From NCBI GenBank assembly GCA_016936505.1, contig JAFGXS010000024.1, forward strand, positions 1 through 64,000: 64,000 bases of DNA. Direction: 5' to 3'. How positions within the stretch are numbered: position 1 is the stretch's first letter; the number at the start of each line of letters is the position of its first letter. The stretch is from Bacteroidales bacterium. Its GTDB lineage: Bacteria; Bacteroidota; Bacteroidia; Bacteroidales; F082. Positions 20,701-28,467 of the stretch are shown here, piece by piece. The notes under the pieces are model-generated. The model saw only the letters and a program-made list of their open reading frames with translations. It was not told the origin of the DNA and made no database searches. Both the position numbers and the translations under genes were made by a program.

Positions 20701-22949
20701 CCTCCCTTGATATCCCATTCTCTCATCCCCACATTAAAATGAGGACTCTTTTTTGTATAATAATACTCTGTATATTCTAGTATATCACCAGAATCCAAAT
20801 ATCTAGCACTGATATACTTCACCACATCATCCGGAACTGTCAGTTTGTCAAAAGCCAGATTATCTGCATTAATTGATTTCACCGGATTAGGAATATTCTC
20901 ATAAGGGATTTTATGCCACTTTTCCTCATTATAAATGTCATAAGGAGGAAGGTTAGCCCCGGACTTTGCTTTTTGTATGTATTCGCTTTCCGATACATTT
21001 TTACCATCGATATAATAATTCACACTGACACTATGGTCTTTTAAATTAACCCTATAGTCGGGACCCGATGCAATATTTGCACAATAAAAAGCAAGACGGG
21101 TCAGTGATACTTTCTTTGTTTTACGATCAACCTCAAACCACCTGACAGCACCATGAGTCACCAACAGATTATCGAGCACCGCTTCATATGTAGGAATTCT
21201 GAAATTATCATCTTTGTAAGTTCTGTACCCCACAGTTCTTCCATTCACTGTAAAACGCACCTCGTATTTAATACCCTCTTTGATCCATTCTACCTGAGCA
21301 TTCTCAGGAATGGTATTTTCCCAGTATTTATCTGTTACTTTATAGGTTGATTTACCTGATGCAGTAGTTTTCTTTGCAGGTGTCTTCTCCGGGACAACTT
21401 CAACTTTGTTTTTTGCACTGGCACCACTAAACATATCAGCTGTTACGTTTGACTTGGTTGTTGAGGCGCTGGTTTCCTCTCCTACTTTAAAGTTGACTTG
21501 CCTCGGCGAACAGGATAGTGTGATACTTTTATTGATGATTTTCGGATCACGCTCCATCACAAGGCTTAGAGTATGCGAACCGTTTTCCAAAGATGACGGA
21601 AGTTGTATTGTTTTTGAAAAGTCGGTTCTAAATTTCCCCATGTTATCACGAAACTCTAACATCTCATCCACGATTTCAGAGTTATCAATCAGAATCTTCA
21701 TTTTGACGCGGTCCATCCACTTTCCATCCCAAATAGCTTTGAAGGAAACTTTCACTTCTGCTCTGGGTTCAAAATACAGTTTGACCATTCCGGAGGGACT
21801 TCCGAGTGTCAAATCTTTTATATATAATGATCTATTATTTCCATCTGTAGCGGTTGGAGTATTTTTTGTTTCTTCCGTTTTTGTAGCTAATGCACCGCAA
21901 TATTTATTGTACGTCTTTTCAAATATCGGTTTAACTACCCCTTCAAACTCGGTCCACTTGTCTTTGTGCTCTGTTAAAAATTTTGGTTTATTGTCCTTGT
22001 CGTCACTGTTATAAATATTATTATAAATTTCTTTCCAACTGTTTTTGGCTCCCGTTATTATTTCGTCATAGTTCTTCTGAAATTCAGGACACTTAATATC
22101 ATATTTTTCAAAGTCATCACAAGCTCCTTTCACCTTTTTCTGGAAAGGACCATAATCCCAGTTATATTTTCTATCGGCAAATGACATACCGGTAACAGGT
22201 TCATTGTCCACCTGATTTTTTATTTTTAAGATATTATTCATGTTTGCTTGAAACTGATTAATATCTTTTTTCCACAAATTGATTTTAAATATCAGATATT
22301 CATATTTCTTCTTTGATTTTTCAGCCCGGTCAACAACCATTTTCACACTCTCCTGAAAAGACTTAATATTTTTATCCTCCTGATATGTTTCATAAATCTG
22401 TTTTACTCCTTCATAGAGTTCTTTCGAATTATTATAAACATCATATATCGCTTTTGGAACATTCCCCGTAGTATAATCCTCCATCATATCTTTAGCAGCA
22501 TCATACGATTTCTTTGCCATTTGTAAATAAGCATAAAGTTTATCCATATTATTCAGGTCCTTCATCGCCTGAAGGCCTTCCTTTGTTTCTTCAGTAAGCT
22601 TCATGTGCTTTTCACACAAGCTGAGCTTATTTTCGTAAAGAGTCGTCGAAAATTGTTCTGGTAATTTGATATTAAGCGAGAAGGTAAAATTTGGATTCTC
22701 CTTTTTAGCTTTTTTTTGCATATCATAGCTAATGGATCCCCAAGATATTTCAGTATTTATAAATGAATTTAATTTATCTAGCAGATCAAGGCTCTCATCA
22801 ATTTTTCCTTGTTGCGCCAGGGAATTTATCTGTTGTACATCGGCATTAATTTTCTGGATGGCTTTTTTAACCTCTTCTTCAGAGGTCCCAGCAAAAGCCA
22901 TATTCAGGAAGCTGAGTAATACGATTAGTACTTGGAGAAAAGATTTCAT
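17754..22949 (-). CDS. Very large exported mosaic protein with FecR-like domain
   Basis: I do not recognise the whole protein. The ATG giving MKSFLQVLIVLLSF (1731 residues) yields a signal peptide ending near AFA. The first 350 residues are charged and largely helical, likely coiled coil. Around 550-930 are diverged beta-rich repeats with a recurring pattern (EWIKEGIKYEVRF; YISARYLDSGDILEY; WRVYYDNDFAIRM). A tetratricopeptide-like piece lies near 1220 (YERALSIDPNNARAK). A FecR-like domain spans about 1315-1430 (ILIFPGDKIKTSS, TPTCAVGVRGTTFEV). An Ig-like domain and C-terminal helices follow. No sigma/anti-sigma pair adjoins it, so the FecR fold is probably not classical signalling. It lies 10 bases after the LRR lipoprotein gene. 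Confidence 0.85.
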   Translation of the reverse strand: MKSFLQVLIVLLSFLNMAFAGTSEEEVKKAIQKINADVQQINSLAQQGKIDESLDLLDKLNSFINTEISWGSISYDMQKKAKKENPNFTFSLNIKLPEQFSTTLYENKLSLCEKHMKLTEETKEGLQAMKDLNNMDKLYAYLQMAKKSYDAAKDMMEDYTTGNVPKAIYDVYNNSKELYEGVKQIYETYQEDKNIKSFQESVKMVVDRAEKSKKKYEYLIFKINLWKKDINQFQANMNNILKIKNQVDNEPVTGMSFADRKYNWDYGPFQKKVKGACDDFEKYDIKCPEFQKNYDEIITGAKNSWKEIYNNIYNSDDKDNKPKFLTEHKDKWTEFEGVVKPIFEKTYNKYCGALATKTEETKNTPTATDGNNRSLYIKDLTLGSPSGMVKLYFEPRAEVKVSFKAIWDGKWMDRVKMKILIDNSEIVDEMLEFRDNMGKFRTDFSKTIQLPSSLENGSHTLSLVMERDPKIINKSITLSCSPRQVNFKVGEETSASTTKSNVTADMFSGASAKNKVEVVPEKTPAKKTTASGKSTYKVTDKYWENTIPENAQVEWIKEGIKYEVRFTVNGRTVGYRTYKDDNFRIPTYEAVLDNLLVTHGAVRWFEVDRKTKKVSLTRLAFYCANIASGPDYRVNLKDHSVSVNYYIDGKNVSESEYIQKAKSGANLPPYDIYNEEKWHKIPYENIPNPVKSINADNLAFDKLTVPDDVVKYISARYLDSGDILEYTEYYYTKKSPHFNVGMREWDIKGGRAVLVRESIMLGNKEVHRFWDRETGKLNNFYIKYRKLQNGQYADKKIVGPRLVNNGSKTNYYNLDDRAYTLNAYQILLGQYPELPPSDIIDRLRVAPGIAPNSVPDPGWAGSELSKLNIPSNAAVWRVYYDNDFAIRMIFYVDHDIVGMKGWYDREMKLPRYKVLYSEGQEIYSAYWNRDGQLTSLRINGKLKSYGLGLRVNQDGKVIHSFGGKEDEKGIKLNQKAYSNFDNIPSIDNYDLSSLKRYMGLVQIPQSEKTELFKAVWNNYNITTGANTNIAYQPQNNSTTRIDQPDNTNVTDEADYKKLQREELETLGKQVSEKMEKADKAFDKPYWENKSAPQTTLQASNPKQESLDLMHQAAQIASRAKYSENRIFMNYSLAYKLLNYSGRVFSNKAKEDFFQLAAQLVNTSDQFVSQIKNLKTKEELSDMYCTTAEVWREMTRKAQWGSHAYNKMECDKKVIHQYERALSIDPNNARAKKMLEQLKAPKKAVPEAVAKFEEIRPETWNEAQTLVAKLNDEVVESETQTKGNFLEVAEMTLNTGAGKVYMMRMGSSKWEEVTDSHILIFPGDKIKTSSDAKDVSVTYTSDKAYLAIKPDAEVEFYSENKLLIKRGDAYVDVTKKGSKFLVITPTCAVGVRGTTFEVKVSPDKTTETFLYKGVVETRSGSDVGYLVPGQKMVAKKGAPKLEQTEFNVQKRLASDWRDVESQRRNHEKLKLAAVKKTGTPTARATVKPRTSNTSLAVYPLHVSPSPDGQYHELLSKSAVEYGDALLVARCPVKVSRNMPLTVNWYLNNQSQPINVGNYQIVPQATFFDAAIISYDAPLNPGSYRAEFVMGGKIIGRNTIQITVPKRLDAKTAQEFYVETVRALDLSITTLGQGNFAQAGQLCSEAMPLLRAALYSAPNLPDIFTVMHATRSVYALGQADAALRKSDKQRALLWVIISRGYVDRSLEKCQDEQLKTLLQNLQALIGQIQSKLN

Positions 22950-22959
22950 GATGATAGAA

Positions 22960-23607
22960 TTATAGATTAATGTCACAGTCTGGATTCAATTCTTTAAATT
23001 TTTTAATTTCTTCCAAATCAATGGTTTTAGGAAATTGAACTATGCTAAGCCTTGAAAGTTTCATAATTGCTTCAATGGATTTAATTTTTGTATCGAAACA
23101 GACCAACACCTGCAAGTTAGTTTTATTAGAAAGCACTTCCAGATTGTCAACATCCGTCATTTGGATGTATAACTCTTCCAACATCTTATGTTTTCTTAGT
23201 GCTTCAATACTACTGATATGATTATCGGGTAGAATAACTGTTTTAAGGCTATCCAAATCGGCAAGTGCATCAATATTCTGAATAAAGTAGGATCCGGCAG
23301 AAACAGACTTCAGTTGTTTTAATTTTCGGAGAGGGTCCAAATTAGTTTCGCCTAAAGGAAAATGATCACAACTAACCTGCTCTAGGTTTAGTATTCTTTC
23401 TAAATCTTCATCAGTTGGTTTCTTTCCGATTTTATCAATCTCTCGTAAAAAAACTATCTGCCAGGTTTTATTTAACGAATTCCACCATAAACGAGCATCA
23501 CTAAGCTGTGTTTCCTTTTTCCTATTCTTTTTTTGAACCATTGTGCAAGACTGGAATGAAATCAAAAAAGAAAAATGAAATAAAATCCATAATAGTCTTA
23601 TTTTCAT
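22960..23607 (-). CDS. Leucine-rich-repeat lipoprotein
   Basis: The 215-residue product has a hydrophobic leader and a lipobox-like SFQSC, so it is probably lipidated at Cys21 and placed in the envelope. From about residue 90 there are five repeats of roughly 22 residues with a regular leucine pattern (LDPLRKLKQLKSV, IEALRKHKMLEELYI, IEAIMKLSRLSIV). This is an LRR solenoid of the internalin-like kind, usually for protein contacts. It lies 75 bases after the BNR protein gene and 10 before the mosaic protein gene. The partner is unknown. Confidence 0.8.
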   Translation of the reverse strand: MKIRLLWILFHFSFLISFQSCTMVQKKNRKKETQLSDARLWWNSLNKTWQIVFLREIDKIGKKPTDEDLERILNLEQVSCDHFPLGETNLDPLRKLKQLKSVSAGSYFIQNIDALADLDSLKTVILPDNHISSIEALRKHKMLEELYIQMTDVDNLEVLSNKTNLQVLVCFDTKIKSIEAIMKLSRLSIVQFPKTIDLEEIKKFKELNPDCDINL

Positions 23608-23682
23608 TCTTAGAGTTATTGATCATTTACAGATTTAGCCTAAAAAAGCTTATTATGCATTTCCTTCTGTTGAAACCACTCT

Positions 23683-25923
23683 TCAACCTCCTTTAGATTC
23701 CATTTTACCCGATGAAGAAATTTTTGAGGTTGCATTTGCTTTAGTACTTTGTTCTCCCGGGTAAACTATTTTAAAAGTAATTTGCGGGATTTGTTCCCCA
23801 TTTTCATTAATCAGTTGATGTTTCAAAACCACCAACTTTGGTTGATCTTTAGCTCCAGGGGCATAACAAATATTTACTTTATTAAGCTGTACTGTGATAA
23901 ACTTATTTGACGACTGACGATATAGTGTAGCTAGATTGAAAGGGACATTTGCATAAATATCAGTATATTCTGTAGGCAGTAATCCTCCCATCACCAAAAT
24001 TTTATCAGTAGCCGGCAAAAGGTAAAATCCATAACCTGAAGATTCAGTCACCGGGACTACACTACGACTTGCAAAATCAAAACGCTCATACGCTTTCATT
24101 ACATAAATATTATCGGGAGGTACTGGTTGTATTTCCCACTTCTTATCTGGCTCTCTATACTTTCTACTGAAATCTCCATAAAATTTACCATAGGTATCAT
24201 CATATAGCTTGAAAATATTGTGCCTGCTCGAAACCCATCCCATGTATGGGCCATTAAACTCAAGACAGTACAAATCATAGTCGACCCCCAAGTCAACTTT
24301 GCGCCAACGCTTACCTCCATTTTCGGTATGGAGCAATGTTCCTTTTGAACCACAGGCCCAGCCTTCATCATGCGTTACCATATGAATGTCTTCCAGGTTA
24401 TAGTCTCCTCTGGCTGACTCTTGATATTCCCAGCTATCACCACCATCCTTGGACCTGAAAACCAAACCAAGTATACCACAAATCCATATTTCATCTTTAC
24501 CCATAAAGCTTAAGCTGCTCATCATAACAGAAGTTTGAAATTGGCTTGGAAATTCTTTCTTTACCCAGGAACGGCCGGCATCTGTAGATTTCAAAACAAA
24601 TCCTTTTAGATATTCTGTTTTCAAGGGCAAAATATAGGCTACGTTGGCATCCGTCATTTCAACACTTTTCAGATGCCCTGATACCGGAGAATTAACTTTA
24701 TTCCATTGTTGACCGCCATCATTTGTCACTAAAATAGTTCCATTATTGCCAACGGCAATTCCGTTTTTCGTATTTGCAAAACTGATACTGTTTAAGTTTT
24801 CTCTCGTGGGTGTGTTCATCGGGTACCATGTCGTACCGCCATTATTCGAAAACATAATCATTCCTTTTCTACCACACATCCAGGTATACTTGTTACTCAA
24901 ACTGAAAATATCATTGGCATCGTCTACGGCATAATACTTATTATCGAGCATATAACAAAAGCTATTCTTTTCTGCATAAGTATCATTATCACTCACTCCC
25001 ATCATATGAGCTGCATAAGCCGAACTTTTACGGGTACCTGCAGCATAGACTTTCCAATCCATTTTATTAGATGAGAGACTTCTTATAATCAAACTGCTTT
25101 TTAGCGGCAATTCTTTCCATTTAGCATCAGAAGCTTCTTCATCAGCCCAAAAGCGAACTTGTGCACCATAATCGTAGGGATTATCTACGTTTTTGTTGTA
25201 CTTTGAAGTCCTATACTTTGGTGCAGTTTCATTTTCCTTGTCTTGTTTAATTGAAGCAGGATCTATGCTGGATGCTGCTTTTGCCTTCATTCCTGCAAAT
25301 AGGTTTACCTGATCTTTTGATGAATTTGTATAGGCTGGTGGTTGTGTTCGTTTATCTTCAACATTATCCGATATTCCTACCGATTTGCTTGATTGTGAAG
25401 GTTGAGATTGCACTTTGCGCTGATATCCAGGTATAATAAATGATTTCAAAATCATTGCTATTTCTGCCTGCTTTTGCTGAAACATAGAAGTTGGAACAAT
25501 TCCCATCAAGGTATAGATCTGCCCTTTTTGAATGACATAAAAAACACTTACTGCTACTTGCTTCCCTTTAAATTGAGCGATATAGGATCCTTGTTTACCG
25601 GGAATTCCATTGGTAGATGTTATGTTTTCCAGACTTTGCCTTTGATTACCAGCAAGCAGGAAGTTTTTTTCAAACACCTGAACTAAAATATCCATCGAGA
25701 CACTCGATCCTGCCTGAAAAGAGCGAAGCTGAATAAACGCATTTTCATCAGAACTGGTGAAGTCATACACTTTATCCGTTCCATCCATATACACTTTTGC
25801 CTTCCAACTATCCGGGACATCAATGCTAAACTTGTATTGTTTATCAATATAGTCTTTTGAAAATAAAGGGGTTACTATAAGTACTATTAATGCAAACGAA
25901 AAGAATATTTTATTTGTTCTCAT
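23683..25923 (-). CDS. Exported protein: shared N-terminal module plus BNR/Ycf48-like propeller
   Basis: Starting at MRTNKIFFSFALIVLIV (746 residues) gives a clear signal peptide; the track start is nine codons longer. Residues about 20-165 are a module also found in the gene upstream (YKFSIDVPDSWKAKVYMDG, TNGIPGK). A linker follows, then from roughly 300 to 560 a propeller with at least five Asp-box repeats (FSNNGGTTWYP, VTNDGGQQWNKV, STDAGRSWVKK, SKDGGDSWEYQ). Such repeats occur in Ycf48/HCF136, sortilins and sialidases; no catalytic residues were identified, so I assign no activity. The C-terminal 150 residues are of unknown type. Confidence 0.8.
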   Translation of the reverse strand: MRTNKIFFSFALIVLIVTPLFSKDYIDKQYKFSIDVPDSWKAKVYMDGTDKVYDFTSSDENAFIQLRSFQAGSSVSMDILVQVFEKNFLLAGNQRQSLENITSTNGIPGKQGSYIAQFKGKQVAVSVFYVIQKGQIYTLMGIVPTSMFQQKQAEIAMILKSFIIPGYQRKVQSQPSQSSKSVGISDNVEDKRTQPPAYTNSSKDQVNLFAGMKAKAASSIDPASIKQDKENETAPKYRTSKYNKNVDNPYDYGAQVRFWADEEASDAKWKELPLKSSLIIRSLSSNKMDWKVYAAGTRKSSAYAAHMMGVSDNDTYAEKNSFCYMLDNKYYAVDDANDIFSLSNKYTWMCGRKGMIMFSNNGGTTWYPMNTPTRENLNSISFANTKNGIAVGNNGTILVTNDGGQQWNKVNSPVSGHLKSVEMTDANVAYILPLKTEYLKGFVLKSTDAGRSWVKKEFPSQFQTSVMMSSLSFMGKDEIWICGILGLVFRSKDGGDSWEYQESARGDYNLEDIHMVTHDEGWACGSKGTLLHTENGGKRWRKVDLGVDYDLYCLEFNGPYMGWVSSRHNIFKLYDDTYGKFYGDFSRKYREPDKKWEIQPVPPDNIYVMKAYERFDFASRSVVPVTESSGYGFYLLPATDKILVMGGLLPTEYTDIYANVPFNLATLYRQSSNKFITVQLNKVNICYAPGAKDQPKLVVLKHQLINENGEQIPQITFKIVYPGEQSTKANATSKISSSGKMESKGG

Positions 25924-26084
25924 CGGACAATTATTTGAAATTAAAAACATCCGTTATAAACAATGACTTTCAAATCATTTCTGAATTTATCATGCAAATC
26001 AATAATTCAAAAAACTCAGGCTTGCCATTTTACAGGTATGAAGTTGTTAGCACAGAAACATTAAAGTCTGGAGGAAGGGAATAA

Positions 26085-26160
26085 TCTATCTGGTTTGGAA
26101 CCAATTTCTTAAATTCTCATCCTTTCTGCCAATAAACACTCTGCTTCCGAACCAGATAGA
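26085..26160. repeat. Long inverted repeat between two exported-protein genes
   Basis: TCTATCTGGTTTGGAA (left arm) and the reverse complement of the right arm, TCTATCTGGTTCGGAA, match at 15 of 16 positions, with a 44-base spacer. It lies 21 bases beyond the stop of the upstream gene. A transcript would form a long stem, but no T-run follows, so it is not a simple terminator. Confidence 0.6.
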
Positions 26161-26181
26161 CAGCGGTGATTTAACCTGTCT

Positions 26182-27090
26182 TTACTGCTTTTTGAAATAA
26201 AAAACAGTACCACTTGAAGAGACTTGTTTCATCTGGCCATTTTCAATGGTATAAGTCGTATTAACAGCCGGATGATACTTGTTATATAATGTAACCTGCT
26301 TACCGCTAGCCTTCCATGTTCCTTCATCACCGGTAGTATAATTTCCCTCTTTCAACTGATGCCGGTCTATATAAGTACCGTCTTTGTTTAATATTATATA
26401 CCAGTAATTCAGAAGGTCTTTTCCATCCGACCGACTTACAAAATTGTAATGCCCTACCATACTGGGTTCATTGCCAATATCTGTCACAGCCGTCGTATTT
26501 GCTGTTTGTGATGCTTTATTGAGCAACGAATTTAACCCTGAGGGCTGTTGTGTTGTTTTCTGTTTAGCAACTGTCTGTTTTGGAAATCCGTCAATAACAA
26601 ATGACTGTGTTACACTTTTTACCTCCGGGCCTTTTTGGCTTATCATACTGGCCGGGATGATAGCAGTCAATACATAGCCTTTACTATTCTGCACAGTATA
26701 AAATGCCGCCATATTAACATCCACATTGTTATATTTCAAAACATACAAACCCATCATACCAGGAATGCCATTTGTAGTGGTATGGTTTACCAGACTTTGT
26801 TTCTGTGTTCCCTGCGGCAACATCTTTTGTTCATAAACCTGGGCCAGCATTGCTGTAGTTACACGTGAATCGGCATCAAAAACCCGCAATTGAACAGCCG
26901 CATTATTATCTGCACTCTGATAATCATATACTTTATCTGAACCATCCATGTGAGATTTCTGGGTCCAACCCTGAGGAAGTTTAATCTTAAACCCATATTT
27001 TGAATCCGTTTGCCATTGAGCACAGGCTTTACTAACGTTAAAGCCGATTGCAATCGTTAAGGCAAAAACAACGATAGTTATCCGTTTCAT
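26182..27090 (-). CDS. Exported protein: shared N-terminal module plus lipocalin-like C-terminus
   Basis: The 302-residue product starts MKRITIVVFALTIAIGF with a signal peptide ending near KACA. Residues about 25-170 form the same module as in the downstream BNR protein: YGFKIKLPQGWTQKSHMDGSDKVYD, then TTTNGIPG, then a hydrophobic strand ending in IIPASM. After a glutamine/serine-rich linker, the last 90 residues (VGHYNFVSRSDGKD, LNKDGTYIDRHQ, GTWKASGKQVTLYN) look like a small beta-barrel of the lipocalin-like type. Function is unknown. It lies 20 bases after the small lipoprotein gene and 258 bases before the BNR gene. Confidence 0.8.
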   Translation of the reverse strand: MKRITIVVFALTIAIGFNVSKACAQWQTDSKYGFKIKLPQGWTQKSHMDGSDKVYDYQSADNNAAVQLRVFDADSRVTTAMLAQVYEQKMLPQGTQKQSLVNHTTTNGIPGMMGLYVLKYNNVDVNMAAFYTVQNSKGYVLTAIIPASMISQKGPEVKSVTQSFVIDGFPKQTVAKQKTTQQPSGLNSLLNKASQTANTTAVTDIGNEPSMVGHYNFVSRSDGKDLLNYWYIILNKDGTYIDRHQLKEGNYTTGDEGTWKASGKQVTLYNKYHPAVNTTYTIENGQMKQVSSSGTVFYFKKQ

Positions 27091-27110
27091 GGTTTTAATC
27101 GTTTATAGTC

Positions 27111-27530
27111 TTATTGAACGGTAAACTTTTTCACTACCGGCTCTTTTTTCGTGTCAACAATGGTGATGACAACTTCATACTCACCCTTAGGCCACCCATT
27201 AGTAGGTTTTGACAGGCTTGAATGCAAATTAAGTGTTCCAAACCGATTGCCCGTATCAACAGTTACTGCATCTATTAAAATCTTTTTCTGTCCGATATAA
27301 TACCAGGCGAACTGTACTTTAGTATTTTCTGGCGAATTCTTTAACTCACAACTGAGCAAAATTCCTGGTGTAGTATTTGAAAAGTTTGGGTTATCAGCAT
27401 TGCACTTGTTACTGTTCCCCTGAACGCAAACTTTTACATTTTCCACATGAGCCGAAGTGGCAGAAAATTCGCAACCCGAAAGCATTATAAATGCTGTGGA
27501 CACAATAAAACTCAAGATTATTCTTTTCAT
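27111..27530 (-). CDS. Small Ig-like lipoprotein
   Basis: The 139-residue protein has a lipoprotein signal (IVSTAFIMLSGC, Cys20). The rest is predicted beta-rich, with a final pair of strands (PKGEYEVVITIVDTKKEPVVKKFTVQ) like the end of an Ig-like domain. A similar ending (NPGSYRAEFVMGGKIIGRNTIQIT) occurs near the C-terminus of the 1731-residue protein of the same cluster. It is the first gene of the exported-protein group, 165 bases downstream of the LytTR regulator. Function is unknown. Confidence 0.75.
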   Translation of the reverse strand: MKRIILSFIVSTAFIMLSGCEFSATSAHVENVKVCVQGNSNKCNADNPNFSNTTPGILLSCELKNSPENTKVQFAWYYIGQKKILIDAVTVDTGNRFGTLNLHSSLSKPTNGWPKGEYEVVITIVDTKKEPVVKKFTVQ

Positions 27531-27695
27531 GGCTAATAATTTTATAAAACATTTATTCTAAATAATTGTCTTATAAAATTAACGTCGAAAGTCGCTTTCA
27601 AAAAAATTTACTGATCAGCGAAGGGGAATAATTATTATCTGATAGCTATTGATGATTATTAGATCATTTTACAGGCCACAAAATAAAGATGCAAC

Positions 27696-28457
27696 TTATG
27701 TTAGGGTCTTTAATATTTGCAAAAATGTTTGTTTTTTCCTTTGTGATATTGGAATTCGATCGCCAGTAGATAAAATCACATAACCGCTTCCCTTTTTATC
27801 TACCGATTCAATATAGCTCATGTTAATTAAGTGTGATTGATGCACCCTATAAAAACCAAAGCCTCCGAGCATTTCTTCAACCTCTTTTAAAGGCTTCGAG
27901 ATAACAATCCTATCCTTTCCGGTTACATATATATTGCAATAGTTTTCGTCGGCTTCGCAATGAACCAGTTTTTTTATCTCTACTACATAAACATTGTCAT
28001 TTGTATTTAAGATTATTTTCTTGTCCTGATTCATTTGACTAAAATTATGAATACAGGTATCAATTTGCAGGTTAAGTTGTTCATCATTCTCCAAAGCCTG
28101 TTTTACCTTATCAATAGCAATCCTTAATTCCTTTGGTTGAATTGGTTTTAGAAGGTAATCCAGCGCACTTAGTTTAAGTGCTTTTAATGCATACTGGTCA
28201 TAAGCGGTTGTAAAAACAAATTTAAAATCCTTTTTCTTTAATTTTTTTAGTAAATCAAAACCTGTACCATCCATTAAATGAATGTCAAGTAAAAGAAGGT
28301 CGGGTTGCTCATCGTGCAGCAACTTTAATCCATCAGTTACTGAAGATGCCATTCCTTTGACCTCAACTTCCTGACAATAGAAAGACAGCATATTACTCAG
28401 AGCTTTCCTTGCATTTATTTCATCTTCAATAATTACTGTGCTTATTTTCATAACCAT
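27696..28457 (-). CDS. LytTR-family response regulator
   Basis: The 253-residue protein has an N-terminal receiver domain (IIEDEINARKAL; phosphoacceptor D58 in LLLLDIH; switch threonine in FVFTTAYD; lysine in LLKPIQP). A LytTR DNA-binding domain spans about 150-250 (VEIKKLVHCEADENYCNIYV, FYRVHQSHLINMSYIESV). It lies 10 bases after the propeller kinase, an arrangement typical of cognate pairs. An ATG two codons later is an alternative start. The exported-protein genes immediately downstream are plausible targets. Confidence 0.95.
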   Translation of the reverse strand: MVMKISTVIIEDEINARKALSNMLSFYCQEVEVKGMASSVTDGLKLLHDEQPDLLLLDIHLMDGTGFDLLKKLKKKDFKFVFTTAYDQYALKALKLSALDYLLKPIQPKELRIAIDKVKQALENDEQLNLQIDTCIHNFSQMNQDKKIILNTNDNVYVVEIKKLVHCEADENYCNIYVTGKDRIVISKPLKEVEEMLGGFGFYRVHQSHLINMSYIESVDKKGSGYVILSTGDRIPISQRKKQTFLQILKTLT

Positions 28458-28467
28458 TTATGTTTAG

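Noticed and set aside
21406-22014. 202-codon plus-strand ORF
   Set aside because: It lies antisense inside the 1731-residue gene, whose frame is continuous and has recognisable domains; the antisense product has no motif.
25890-26084. 64-codon plus-strand ORF between two exported-protein genes, possible remnant of a mobile element
   Set aside because: It overlaps the start of the real minus-strand gene, and the translation has no transposase-like feature; no terminal repeats or target duplication were found.
27583-27600. Short hairpin GAAAG-TCG-CTTTC after the LytTR gene
   Set aside because: On the minus strand the T-run precedes rather than follows the stem, so it does not fit an intrinsic terminator; the stem has only five pairs.
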